The notes beneath the pieces were generated by a model. The model saw nothing but the letters and a program-made list of their open reading frames with translations. It was not told the DNA's origin and did not search any database. A program made the position numbers and the translations under genes. From NCBI GenBank assembly GCA_020725115.1, contig DYFR01000015.1, forward strand, positions 23,304 through 87,303: 64,000 nt of DNA, given 5' to 3'. The stretch comes from Thiohalomonas denitrificans. Lineage in GTDB: Bacteria; Pseudomonadota; Gammaproteobacteria; Thiohalomonadales; Thiohalomonadaceae. Of the stretch, positions 15,798 to 24,076 are shown in pieces (positions within the stretch are counted from its first letter, which is position 1; each line of letters starts with the position of its first letter).

Positions 15798-18700
15798 TCA
15801 GTCCCGCAGTCGCTTGAGCAAATCCTCCAGCAACTTGAACCGGCTCTCCGCATCCGGCATATCCATCACGATGCGCAACCGTTCCTGCCCATCCAGTTTG
15901 TAAATCTTCGCCTGGGTCTGGATCAGCTTGATGATCTTCAGGCCGTCGATGTTGGGTTGCGGGTTGAAGGTGATGCGGCCGCCGGCGGGGCCGAGTTCGA
16001 TCTTGCGGATGCCGAGCGGGGTGGCCTGGAGTTTCAGTTCGGTGACGCGGATCAGGTTCTTGGCCGGTTCGGGCAGCAGGCCGAAGCGGTCGATCATTTC
16101 CACTTGCAGGTCGCGCAGTTCTTCCAGGCTTTCGGCGCTGGCGATGCGCTTGTACATGATCAGGCGGCTGTGCACGTCGGGCAGGTAGTCGTCGGGGATC
16201 AGGGCCGGGATGTGCAGGTCCACTTCGGTGCCGTGATCGAGCGGGCGATCCAGTTCCGGTTCCTTGCCGGCCTTGAGGGCGGCGACGGCGCGTTCCAGCA
16301 GTTCGCTGTACAGGCCGAAGCCGATCTCCTGCATCTGGCCGCTCTGTTCCTCGCCCAGCAGTTCGCCGGCGCCGCGGATTTCGAGGTCGTGCGTCGCCAG
16401 GGTGAAGCCGGTGCCCAGTTCCTCGATGGCCTCGATGGCCTCCAGCCGGCGCATCGCATCGTCGGTCATCTGGCGGCGCGGCGGCACGACGAGGTAGGCG
16501 TAGGCGCGGTGGTGCGAGCGGCCGACGCGGCCGCGCAGCTGGTAGAGCTGGGCCAGGCCGAAGCGGTCGGCGCGGTTGATGATGATGGTGTTGGCGCTGG
16601 GGATGTCGATGCCGGTTTCGATGATGGTGGTGCACACCAGGATGTTGAAGCGCTGGTGGTAGAAGTCGGACATCACCCGTTCCAGTTCACGTTCGCGCAT
16701 CTGGCCGTGGGCGTGGCGCACTGTAGCCTCGGGGATCAGGGCGGCGAGTTCCTGTTCCATCTTCTCGATGGTGTCCACTTCGTTGTGCAGGAAGTAGACC
16801 TGGCCGCCGCGCTTTATCTCGCGCAGGCAGGCCTCGTGGATCAGCGGCTGCTGCCATTCGGTGACGAAGGTTTTCACCGCGAGGCGCCGCGCCGGCGCGG
16901 TGGCGATGATGGACAGGTCGCGAATGTTGGCCAGCGACATGTTGAGGGTGCGCGGGATCGGCGTGGCGGTCAGCGTCAGCACGTCCACCTCGGCGCGCAA
17001 CGCCTTGAAGCGCTCCTTCTGCCGCACGCCGAAGCGGTGTTCCTCGTCGATGATGACGAGGCCCAGACGATTCAGCCTGATGTTCTCCTGCAGCAGCTTG
17101 TGGGTGCCGATGATGATGTCGACCGAGCCGTGTTGCAGGCCTTCCAGCACCTTGTCCTGTTCCTTCTTCGAGCTGAAGCGCGACAGGCTTTCGATGCGCA
17201 CCGGCCAGTCGGCGAAGCGGTCGCGGAAGTTCTCAAAGTGCTGCTGGGCGAGCAGGGTGGTGGGCACCAGCATGGCCACCTGCTTGCCGCCCATCACCGC
17301 GGCGAAGGCGGCGCGCATGGCCACTTCGGTCTTGCCGAAGCCGACGTCGCCGCACACCAGGCGATCCATCGGCTGCGCCGTCTCCATGTCGTGCAGCACC
17401 GCGTCGATGGCGGCCTGCTGATCGGGCGTGGTCTCGAAGGGGAAGCCGGCGGCGAAGGCCTGATAGCCGGCCATGTCGATGTTGTAGGCATAGCCCTTGC
17501 GCGCGGCGCGCTGGGCGTAGATGGCGAGCAGTTCCGCCGCCACGTCGCGCACCTTTTCGCTGGCCCTGCGTCTGGCCTTCTCCCACTGGCCGCTGCCCAG
17601 CTTGTGCAGTGGGGCCGATTCCGGCGCGGCGCCGGTGTAGCGGCTGATCAGGTGCAGCGAGGACACCGGTACATAGAGCTTGTCGCCGCCGGCGTATTCC
17701 AGGGTGAGGAATTCCTGTTCGATGCCGCCGGTGTCCAGGGTCTGCATGCCGAGGTAGCGGCCGACGCCGTGTTCCTCGTGCACCACCGGTGCGCCCGGCT
17801 GCAGCTCGGCCAGGTTGCGGATCACCGCATCGGAGTCGCGGGTGGCGCGCACCTTGCGGCGGCGCCGCTGCATCACCTGTTCGCCATACAGCTGCGGCTC
17901 GGCGATGACGGCGAGCGGCGGATCCTGCAACAGCAGGCCCTGTTCCAGCGGCGCCACCAGCAGGCCCAGCGGCATGTCGGCATCGAGGAATTCCTGCCAC
18001 GACTCCACCGCGCGCGGCTTGATGTCGGCCCCGCCCAGCAGGTCGAGCAGGGCCTCGCGGCGACCGGCCGATTCCACCGCGAACAGCACGCGTCCGGGGA
18101 ATTCGCCGAGGAAGCGGCGCAGGGCGGCGGTGGGGTGTTCGGAGCGCACGTCCAGGGTCAGGCTGGGCGGGTTGTCGCAGGCGAAGTTGTGGTGGCCGGC
18201 CTTCGGTTCCAGCTCGAAGCGCTGCAACTGGGTGCGCGGATAGCGCGCCAGCTGGCCCAGCACCTCGTCGCCGCGCAGGAAGATGTTTTCCGGCGGCAGC
18301 AGCGGCCGTTCGATGTTGTGGCGCAGCTGCTCGTGGCGCGCCTTGCACTCACCCCAGAAGCCGTCGGCGGCGTCCTCGGCGCCCTCGGTACTGAGCACCA
18401 GGGTCTGGGCCGGCAGGTAGTCGAACAGGGTGTGGGTGTGTTCGAAGAACAGCGGCAGGTAGTACTCGATGCCCGGTGGGGCGAGGCCGTTGCTGACGTC
18501 GCGGTAGATCAGGCTGCGCTGCGGGTCGCCCTCGACGGCCAGGCGCCAGGCGGAGCGGAACTGCTTGATGGCGGCCTCGCCCATGGGGAACTCGCGCGCC
18601 GGCAGCAGGCGCACCGACTCCACCTTGTCCAGCGAGCGCTGGTTCTCCGGATCGAAGGTACGGATGCTTTCCACTTCGTCGTCGAACAGTTCGATGCGGT

Positions 18701-19262
18701 AGGGCACCGGGCTGCCCATGGGGAACAGGTCGAACAGGGCGCCGCGCACGGCGAACTCGCCGTGCTCCATCACCTGCGACACGCAGCGGTAGCCGCTGGC
18801 GTCGAGGCGCAGGCGCATCTGGTCCATGTCCATGCGCTGGCCGACGTCCAGCACCAGGCTGTGGCCCTCCAGGTACTGGCGCGGCGCCAGCCGGTGCATC
18901 AGGGTGGAGATGGGGGTGATCAGCACGCCGCGGCTGAGGGAGGGCAGCCGGTACAGGGTGGCGAGGCGCTCGGAGATGATGTCCTGGTGCGGCGAGAAGG
19001 CGTCGTAGGGCAGGGTTTCCCAGTCCGGAAAATGCAGCACCGGAAGGCTGCCGTCGTCGCCCAGGTAGAAGCGCAGCTCGTATTCCAGCCGGCTGGCGGT
19101 GGGAGCGTCGGCGGTGACCACCAGTACCATGCCGTCCTGTTCGCGCGCCGCGGAGGCGATGGCCAGGCCGAAACTGCTGCCGTACAGGCGGCCCCAGCGC
19201 AGGCGTTCGCCGGGGCGACGCGCGGCGACGGGATGGAGCGGCGAGTGGCAGTGTTCGGTCAT
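15798..19262 (-). CDS. mfd: Transcription-repair coupling factor Mfd
   Basis: Mfd removes RNA polymerase stalled at DNA damage and recruits UvrA. The 1154-residue product is normal length and shows the UvrB-like N-terminal modules, the RNA polymerase-interacting domain (VVHEEHGVGRYLGM and YAGGDKLYVPVSSLHL), the RecG-like translocase with Walker A GDVGFGKTEVAMRAAF and DEEHRFGV, helicase motifs TATPIPRTLN and GRVGRSHHRAYAYL, and the C-terminal UvrA-binding autoinhibitory domain. It is a single leftward gene. A long open frame on the opposite strand is only its codon-bias shadow. Confidence 0.98.
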   Translation of the reverse strand: MTEHCHSPLHPVAARRPGERLRWGRLYGSSFGLAIASAAREQDGMVLVVTADAPTASRLEYELRFYLGDDGSLPVLHFPDWETLPYDAFSPHQDIISERLATLYRLPSLSRGVLITPISTLMHRLAPRQYLEGHSLVLDVGQRMDMDQMRLRLDASGYRCVSQVMEHGEFAVRGALFDLFPMGSPVPYRIELFDDEVESIRTFDPENQRSLDKVESVRLLPAREFPMGEAAIKQFRSAWRLAVEGDPQRSLIYRDVSNGLAPPGIEYYLPLFFEHTHTLFDYLPAQTLVLSTEGAEDAADGFWGECKARHEQLRHNIERPLLPPENIFLRGDEVLGQLARYPRTQLQRFELEPKAGHHNFACDNPPSLTLDVRSEHPTAALRRFLGEFPGRVLFAVESAGRREALLDLLGGADIKPRAVESWQEFLDADMPLGLLVAPLEQGLLLQDPPLAVIAEPQLYGEQVMQRRRRKVRATRDSDAVIRNLAELQPGAPVVHEEHGVGRYLGMQTLDTGGIEQEFLTLEYAGGDKLYVPVSSLHLISRYTGAAPESAPLHKLGSGQWEKARRRASEKVRDVAAELLAIYAQRAARKGYAYNIDMAGYQAFAAGFPFETTPDQQAAIDAVLHDMETAQPMDRLVCGDVGFGKTEVAMRAAFAAVMGGKQVAMLVPTTLLAQQHFENFRDRFADWPVRIESLSRFSSKKEQDKVLEGLQHGSVDIIIGTHKLLQENIRLNRLGLVIIDEEHRFGVRQKERFKALRAEVDVLTLTATPIPRTLNMSLANIRDLSIIATAPARRLAVKTFVTEWQQPLIHEACLREIKRGGQVYFLHNEVDTIEKMEQELAALIPEATVRHAHGQMRERELERVMSDFYHQRFNILVCTTIIETGIDIPSANTIIINRADRFGLAQLYQLRGRVGRSHHRAYAYLVVPPRRQMTDDAMRRLEAIEAIEELGTGFTLATHDLEIRGAGELLGEEQSGQMQEIGFGLYSELLERAVAALKAGKEPELDRPLDHGTEVDLHIPALIPDDYLPDVHSRLIMYKRIASAESLEELRDLQVEMIDRFGLLPEPAKNLIRVTELKLQATPLGIRKIELGPAGGRITFNPQPNIDGLKIIKLIQTQAKIYKLDGQERLRIVMDMPDAESRFKLLEDLLKRLRD

Positions 19263-19354
19263 TAATTCAGAATCCGGCGGGTAAAAAGCGGCTATTGTAT
19301 ATGCACTTGCACCACGGACAACAAACGATGGGCCGGACGGGAGCCGGGAACAAC

Positions 19355-19579
19355 ATGGATTGGCTGGACAAACTGCCCTGGGGGCCGCTGCTGCTGGGTG
19401 CCCTGTTGCTGGGCCTGGCGCCCTTCGTGCCGGAACCTCACCTGTGGGAGAAGCTCAAGATGCTGGCCGCCGGCCAATTGGTGCGGCCCATCGATATCTT
19501 CGATCTGGTGCTGCACGGCGCCTTGCCGCTCCTGCTGGTCACCAAGGGGCTGCGCAACCTGACACGCCGGGGCGGATAA
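19355..19579 (+). CDS. Small two-helix membrane protein
   Basis: A 74-residue protein beginning MDWLDKLPWGPLLLGALLLG with two hydrophobic segments (about 9-25 and 50-63). The middle has the segment PEPHLWEKLKMLAAGQLVRP followed by IDIFDLVLHGALPLLL. I have seen similar small proteins in sulfur-oxidising gammaproteobacteria under uninformative names, but know of no function. The ATG at 19355 follows GGGAACAAC; upstream in-frame starts lack family-like sequence. It is divergent from mfd and directly upstream of the sqr promoter. Confidence 0.65.
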   Translation: MDWLDKLPWGPLLLGALLLGLAPFVPEPHLWEKLKMLAAGQLVRPIDIFDLVLHGALPLLLVTKGLRNLTRRGG

Positions 19580-19587
19580 GGGTTTTG

Positions 19588-19603
19588 TGGCATAAATATT
19601 GCC
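19588..19603 (+). promoter_or_regulatory. Sigma-54 (-24/-12) promoter of sqr
   Basis: TGGCATAAATATTGCC places GG (19589-19590) and GC (19601-19602) at exactly the spacing of the sigma-54 consensus TGGCAC-N5-TTGC. Transcription should begin near 19614, giving a leader of about 57 bases before sqr. The sigma-54 activator gene downstream of sqr supports the assignment. Confidence 0.82.
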
Positions 19604-19670
19604 TTATGATTGCGCGAGGATGAACAAGGACTGGCTTCGGTCGTTTGAATACATGAGGGGGAGAAGTTAA

Positions 19671-20945
19671 ATGGCACATATCGTCATTATGGGCGCCGGC
19701 ATCGGCGGTCTGCCTGCGGCATACGATTTCCGTGATGTTCTGGGGCGCGAACACGACATCACCGTCGTGAACAGTTCCGACCATTTCAGCTTCACGCCCT
19801 CCAACCCGTGGGTGGCCGTGGGCTGGCGCACACGCAAGGACATAACCTTCCCGATGGAAGCTTATCTGGCCAAGAAGGACATCAAGCTCATCGCCCAGCC
19901 CGTCACCGAACTGAAACCGGACGAGAACACCCTGATCGTGCAGGACGGCAGCGCCGTCAAGTATGACTACCTGATTATCGCCACCGGCCCCAAGCTGGCC
20001 TTCGAGGAGGTTGAGGGCCTGGGCCCCCATGGCGGCTTCACCCAGTCCGTGTGCACCACCGACCACGCCGAGAAGGCCTACGAGGAATGGCAGAAGTTCG
20101 TGCAGGATCCGGGGCCGCTCATCGTCGGGGCGGTACAGGGCGCCTCCTGCTTCGGTCCGGCCTACGAGACCGCCTTCATCTACGCCACTGACCTGCGCAA
20201 GCGCAAGATCCGCGACAAGGTGCCCATGACCTTCGTCACTTCCGAGCCCTACATCGGCCATCTGGGCCTGGGCGGTGTGGGCGATTCCAAGGGCATGATG
20301 GAGTCCGAACTGCGCCAGAACCACATCAAGTGGATCTGCAACGCCAAGGTCACCAGGGTCGAGGCCGGCAAGATGCACGTGGCTGAGCACAACGACAAGG
20401 GCGAGGTGATCAAGGAGCATGAACTGCCGTTCAGGTACTCCATGATGCTGCCGGCGTTCAAGGGTATCGACCCGGTGATGAAGGTGGGGGAAGACCTGGT
20501 GAACCCGCGTGGTTTCATCAAGGTGGATGCCTTCCAACGCAACCCGAAGTGGCACAACATCTACTCCGTGGGTGTCTGCATCGCCATTCCGCCCGTCGAG
20601 GTCACCCCGGTTCCCACCGGCACCCCCAAGACCGGCTACATGATCGAGTCCATGGTGTCGGCCACCGCCCACAACATCAAGAACGCCCTGGAGGGCAAGG
20701 AGCCGGACGAGAAGGGCACCTGGAACGCCATCTGCCTGGCCGACATGGGTGATACCGGCGTGGCCTTCGTCGCCATGCCGCAGATTCCGCCCCGCAACGT
20801 ATCCTGGATGAAGAAGGGCAAGTGGGTGCACATGGCCAAGGTGGCGTTCGAGAAGTACTTCATCAACAAGATGAAGAAGGGCTCCTCCGAGCCCCTGTTC
20901 GAGAAGTACGTCCTCAAGGCGCTGGGCATCGAGCGCCTGAAGTAA
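19671..20945 (+). CDS. sqr: Sulfide:quinone oxidoreductase
   Basis: SQR oxidises sulfide to polysulfide or S0 on the periplasmic face of the inner membrane and passes electrons to quinone. The 424-residue flavoprotein starts with the FAD Rossmann motif IVIMGAGIGGLPAAYDF. Cysteines at 128 (VCTTDHAE), 160 (GASCFGPAYE) and 355 (NAICLADMG) match, from memory, the three functional cysteines of the Acidithiobacillus ferrooxidans enzyme (128, 160, 356). PPVEVTPVPTGTPKTGYMIE and the amphipathic C-terminal KVAFEKYFINKMKKG, which anchors to the membrane, also match that enzyme. Cys303 is an extra cysteine. The gene has a sigma-54 promoter and its own terminator. GAGGGGGAGAAG precedes the ATG. The formal SQR subtype is not resolved. 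Confidence 0.95.
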   Translation: MAHIVIMGAGIGGLPAAYDFRDVLGREHDITVVNSSDHFSFTPSNPWVAVGWRTRKDITFPMEAYLAKKDIKLIAQPVTELKPDENTLIVQDGSAVKYDYLIIATGPKLAFEEVEGLGPHGGFTQSVCTTDHAEKAYEEWQKFVQDPGPLIVGAVQGASCFGPAYETAFIYATDLRKRKIRDKVPMTFVTSEPYIGHLGLGGVGDSKGMMESELRQNHIKWICNAKVTRVEAGKMHVAEHNDKGEVIKEHELPFRYSMMLPAFKGIDPVMKVGEDLVNPRGFIKVDAFQRNPKWHNIYSVGVCIAIPPVEVTPVPTGTPKTGYMIESMVSATAHNIKNALEGKEPDEKGTWNAICLADMGDTGVAFVAMPQIPPRNVSWMKKGKWVHMAKVAFEKYFINKMKKGSSEPLFEKYVLKALGIERLK

Positions 20946-20968
20946 GCAGCGGAACGGGGAATGAAAAG

Positions 20969-20999
20969 CGGCGGGGCGAGTCCCCGCCGTTTTCATTTT
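20969..20999 (+). terminator. Rho-independent terminator of sqr
   Basis: CGGCGGGG (20969-20976), loop CGAGT, CCCCGCCG (20982-20989), then TTTTCATTTT. It lies 24 bases after the sqr stop codon. Confidence 0.92.
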
Positions 21000-21024
21000 C
21001 AGCCGAGGATTTGCCTCCCCAGCT

Positions 21025-21062
21025 TGACATGTCAGCATGACAAGCAGAGCATGTCATGACAT
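21025..21062. promoter_or_regulatory. Cluster of TGTCA palindromes, probable operator or enhancer sites
   Basis: Within 38 bases lie a perfect 10-base palindrome TGACATGTCA (21025-21034), an overlapping TGTCAGCATGACA inverted repeat (about 21031-21043) and a perfect 12-base palindrome ATGTCATGACAT (21051-21062). The cluster sits between the sqr terminator and the sigma-54 activator gene, whose start is at 21111. It could be the activator's own binding site or that of another dimeric regulator. Confidence 0.6.
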
Positions 21063-21110
21063 CAACTGCCAAAAATAACAACAAAAATCATTATAACTGG
21101 AGGGGTAACA

Positions 21111-22463
21111 ATGGCCTGTAACAGCATCGCCAAGCCGTCCTGCGAGCAAATCATCAACATCCTGCCCGATCCCTTCGTGGTCATTGACCGCAATTACCGC
21201 ATCATGGCGGCCAATACCCAGTACCGCAAACGCTATGGCCTGGGCAACGGTGACGATGTGGTGGGTCGCTTTTGTTACGAGGTATCGCACCGGGTGGATG
21301 CCCCCTGCAGCCAGCACGGTGAGCACTGCCCGCTGGAGATCGTGTTCAGCACCGCGCAGTCGACCCAGGTCATGCACGTGCACTACGACATGAACGGCCA
21401 CGAGGAGTACGTGCAGCTCCAGTCGACCCCCCTGTTCGACGACCACGGCAACGTCCTCTACGTGGGCGAGTACATCTTTCCCATCAGCCAGAAGCGGCAG
21501 GACACCCTGCTCATCGGCCGTTCCCGCCCCATGGTGCGCATGACCAGCCTGCTGCAGCGCGTGGCACCTACCACCACCACGGTGCTGCTGCTGGGCGAGA
21601 GCGGCGTGGGCAAGGAATGCGTGGCCAAATATGTGCACGAATACTCGCCGCGCATGGGCGGCCCCTTCGTCATCGTCGATTGCGGCACCCTGGGAGAGAA
21701 TCTCATCGAAAGCGAGCTGTTCGGCCACGAGAAAGGCGCCTTCACCGGTGCCGCCGGACGCAAGAAAGGCCTGTTCGAGGTGGCCCATGGCGGCACGCTG
21801 TTCATCGATGAGATCGCCGAGTTGCCGCTGGCCCTGCAAACCAAGCTGTTGCGGGTGCTGGAAACGGGCACCATCCGCCGTCTTGGCGGCACGGAATACA
21901 TCAATGTCGATGTCCGCATTGTGGCAGCGACCAACCGCGACCTGCAGCGGATGGTCGAGCGCGGTGAGTTTCGCCAGGATCTGTACTATCGCCTGTCCGC
22001 CTTCCCGGTGCGTATCCCGCCGCTGCGCGATCGCCCGGACGACATCGCTTCCCTGGCCGAATACTTCCTTACCGGCAGCGAGGATGGGGATCGCTATGTC
22101 CCGCTGTCGCCGGAGGTGATCGAGGCATTGATGACCTACGACTATCCGGGCAATGTGCGTGAGTTGCGCAATATCATTGAGCGGGCCTGCATCCTGGCCT
22201 ACGGCGAAGACATAATTCGCCCCGAACATCTGGTGTTCGAAGGGCCGCGACGTGAGGATGTGCAGAGACCGGGTGGTGACAGACTGGTGGTGGAGGAGGG
22301 GGGCAGAAGGCTGCTGCAGCGCCGTCATGGTCGACTGACCGATGACGAGGTGATGCATGCACTGGAAACTTGCGATGGCCACCGTGCCCGCGCTGCACAG
22401 CGTCTCGGTGTCAGCGAGCGTACCCTGTATCGTTACGTGGAGCGCATGCGCGGTGCCGGGTAA
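21111..22463 (+). CDS. PAS-domain sigma-54-dependent transcriptional activator
   Basis: The 450-residue protein has an N-terminal PAS domain (about 10-125), an AAA+ domain with Walker A GESGVGKE (162-169), the sigma-54 contact loop GAFTGA (209-214), Walker [10 protein letters not shown] and the arginine-finger region, and a C-terminal Fis-type helix-turn-helix (about 415-448, [17 protein letters not shown]). The PAS domain carries a cysteine set: Cys55 in RFCYEVSH, Cys66 and Cys73 in [14 protein letters not shown]. Such cysteines could sense redox state or persulfide, or bind metal. Its place directly after sqr, which has a sigma-54 promoter, suggests it activates sqr in response to sulfide. 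AGGGG precedes the ATG by seven bases. Confidence 0.93.
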   Translation: MACNSIAKPSCEQIINILPDPFVVIDRNYRIMAANTQYRKRYGLGNGDDVVGRFCYEVSHRVDAPCSQHGEHCPLEIVFSTAQSTQVMHVHYDMNGHEEYVQLQSTPLFDDHGNVLYVGEYIFPISQKRQDTLLIGRSRPMVRMTSLLQRVAPTTTTVLLLGESGVGKECVAKYVHEYSPRMGGPFVIVDCGTLGENLIESELFGHEKGAFTGAAGRKKGLFEVAHGGTLFIDEIAELPLALQTKLLRVLETGTIRRLGGTEYINVDVRIVAATNRDLQRMVERGEFRQDLYYRLSAFPVRIPPLRDRPDDIASLAEYFLTGSEDGDRYVPLSPEVIEALMTYDYPGNVRELRNIIERACILAYGEDIIRPEHLVFEGPRREDVQRPGGDRLVVEEGGRRLLQRRHGRLTDDEVMHALETCDGHRARAAQRLGVSERTLYRYVERMRGAG

Positions 22464-22527
22464 GAGGGGGCGCAATCAAAAACAGCGCTTTAACCCGGAT
22501 GCTTCCGCCAGGCTCTGGAATGAAAAA

Positions 22528-22551
22528 AGCCGCGCCATTTCGGACGCGGCT
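22528..22551 (-). terminator. Hairpin terminator for the DAHP synthase gene
   Basis: AGCCGCG (22528-22534) pairs with CGCGGCT (22545-22551). On the minus strand it is followed by six T (22523-22528 side); A-runs on both sides could let it work in both directions. The rest of the region 22464-22759 shows only scattered ATGACA-like motifs near 22706-22735. Confidence 0.75.
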
Positions 22552-22759
22552 AAAAAACACCACAGTGTGGAAGGAGGGGAATCCACTGCGCACCACCGAA
22601 ATGATGCTCAGCTTTGCTCCACGACTGTAACAATAGCAAATCCTGTGCCATCTCAAAAATAACTTTAAAAACAGAAGCTTGTCTGTTTTGTTATATACCG
22701 TCGGCATGACATTGACTGCCACCTGGCATGTCTGTCGTGTTTGCCTGGCCTGTCAGGTT

Positions 22760-23881
22760 CTATTCTTTCACCCCGGCACGTAACGCCGCTGCCCGGCGTT
22801 TTTCATAGGCCTCGCGGGCAATGGCCACATCCTCCAGAAAGTGCGGCAACTCACTGAGCAACAGGGCCTGCGGTCCGTCAACAAGGGCCTTGGCCGGCTG
22901 GGGGTGAAAGTCCACCAGCACCATATTGGCGCCGGCGACGATGCCCTGGGCGGTGACATGGAATACGTCGAGCAGGCCGTCCGGGCCGCGATCGCGTGTA
23001 CCCACCGAGTGCGACGGGTCGATGCATACCGGCATGCGCGTCATCCGCTTGACCACCGGTACATGGGCAAAATCGACCATGTTGCGGTGTGGGTCACCCA
23101 TGTTGGTCTTCATGCCGCGCAGGCCGAACACCACGTTGCGGTTGCCCTCCGAGGCCAGGTATTCCGCAGCATTGAGAGATTCTTCCAGGGTAATGCCGAA
23201 GCCGCGTTTGAGCAGCACCGGGAACTCCTGCTGGCGGCCGACGATCTTCAGCAGTTCAAAGTTCTGCGTATTGCGCGTGCCGATCTGCAGCATCACGCCG
23301 GTGGGGTTGCCGGTCTGGTGCAAGGCCTCACGAATCTCTGCCACATGACTCTCATGGGTCACCTCCATGGCGATGACCTTGATGCCGTACTTGCCGGCCA
23401 GCTCAAAGACATAAGGCAGGCAGGTCTTGCCGTGGCCCTGGAAGGCATAGGGATTGGTACGTGGCTTGTAGGCCCCCATGCGCGTGCATACCTGGCCATG
23501 GTCGCGCAGGGTGCGCATCATGATTTCCACGTGCTCAGGCGTGTCCACGGCGCACAGGCCGGCGAACACATTGAGCGTGTCCTGACCGAAGCGCACGCCG
23601 TTGTAGTCAAAGTGACTGGGGCGCTGGTCATCATGGTGGCGGCCGAGTACGCGGTATTCACGTGACACGCGCACCACCCGTTCCACCCCGGGCAGGCTGG
23701 CCATGTCGTCCTTGTCCAGCGCCGCGGTGTCGCCGATGAGATAGATCTCGGTCAGCGTCTGCTGGCTGCCGCGCTCCTCATGCACGCGCATCTGCACGCG
23801 CGGCAGGTTGGCGATGTGGTTGCGCAGGGCGTCGAACTCCGGGCTCTGCGTGGTGACGTGCGGCTGCAGGATGATGATCAT
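22760..23881 (-). CDS. DAHP synthase, type I-beta with N-terminal regulatory domain
   Basis: 3-Deoxy-7-phosphoheptulonate synthase condenses phosphoenolpyruvate and erythrose 4-phosphate, the first step of aromatic amino-acid synthesis. The 373-residue product has an N-terminal ACT/ferredoxin-like domain (about 1-75, MIIILQPHVTTQSPEFDALR) typical of the AroF/AroG type of Thermotoga and Bacillus rather than E. coli AroFGH. The barrel follows, with AGLCAVDTPEHVE, GAYKPRTNPYAFQG, VLLKRGFGITLEE, and CIDPSHSVG. Feedback control by Tyr or Phe through the ACT-like domain is known for this class. It is transcribed alone, upstream of a hairpin terminator. Confidence 0.92.
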   Translation of the reverse strand: MIIILQPHVTTQSPEFDALRNHIANLPRVQMRVHEERGSQQTLTEIYLIGDTAALDKDDMASLPGVERVVRVSREYRVLGRHHDDQRPSHFDYNGVRFGQDTLNVFAGLCAVDTPEHVEIMMRTLRDHGQVCTRMGAYKPRTNPYAFQGHGKTCLPYVFELAGKYGIKVIAMEVTHESHVAEIREALHQTGNPTGVMLQIGTRNTQNFELLKIVGRQQEFPVLLKRGFGITLEESLNAAEYLASEGNRNVVFGLRGMKTNMGDPHRNMVDFAHVPVVKRMTRMPVCIDPSHSVGTRDRGPDGLLDVFHVTAQGIVAGANMVLVDFHPQPAKALVDGPQALLLSELPHFLEDVAIAREAYEKRRAAALRAGVKE

Positions 23882-23899
23882 GGTGGGTTAACCTCTATG

Positions 23900-24065
23900 A
23901 GTCCGCAAATGAACGCGAATAAACGCAAATTGTCATGTTAAGAAATTATTGATTCTCGCGCCAAGGCATACAGCGTGGACACCGCATCTCCATGGGCTGT
24001 GCGGCAATCATTCCACGCTCTCGCCCTAAATAATATTCGCGTTTATTTGCGTTCATTCGCGGACT
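23900..24065. repeat. Family A hairpin repeat, long loop
   Basis: Left arm AGTCCGCAAATGAACGCGAA... (23900-23930) and right arm ...TTTGCGTTCATTCGCGGACT (24032-24065) are complementary over about 30 bases with a loop of about 100 bases. It occupies the DAHP synthase-aguB gap. Confidence 0.92.
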
Positions 24066-24076
24066 GAATGGTTTAT

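Noticed and set aside
15783..19265. Open frame of about 1160 codons antisense to mfd
   Set aside because: It mirrors mfd almost exactly, is rich in Gln, His, Val and Gly as expected for an antisense of high-GC coding DNA, and shows no domain. mfd on the other strand is complete with all motifs.
22719..22745. A second sigma-54 promoter near TGGCATGTCTG
   Set aside because: GG is present but no GC lies at the required -12 distance.
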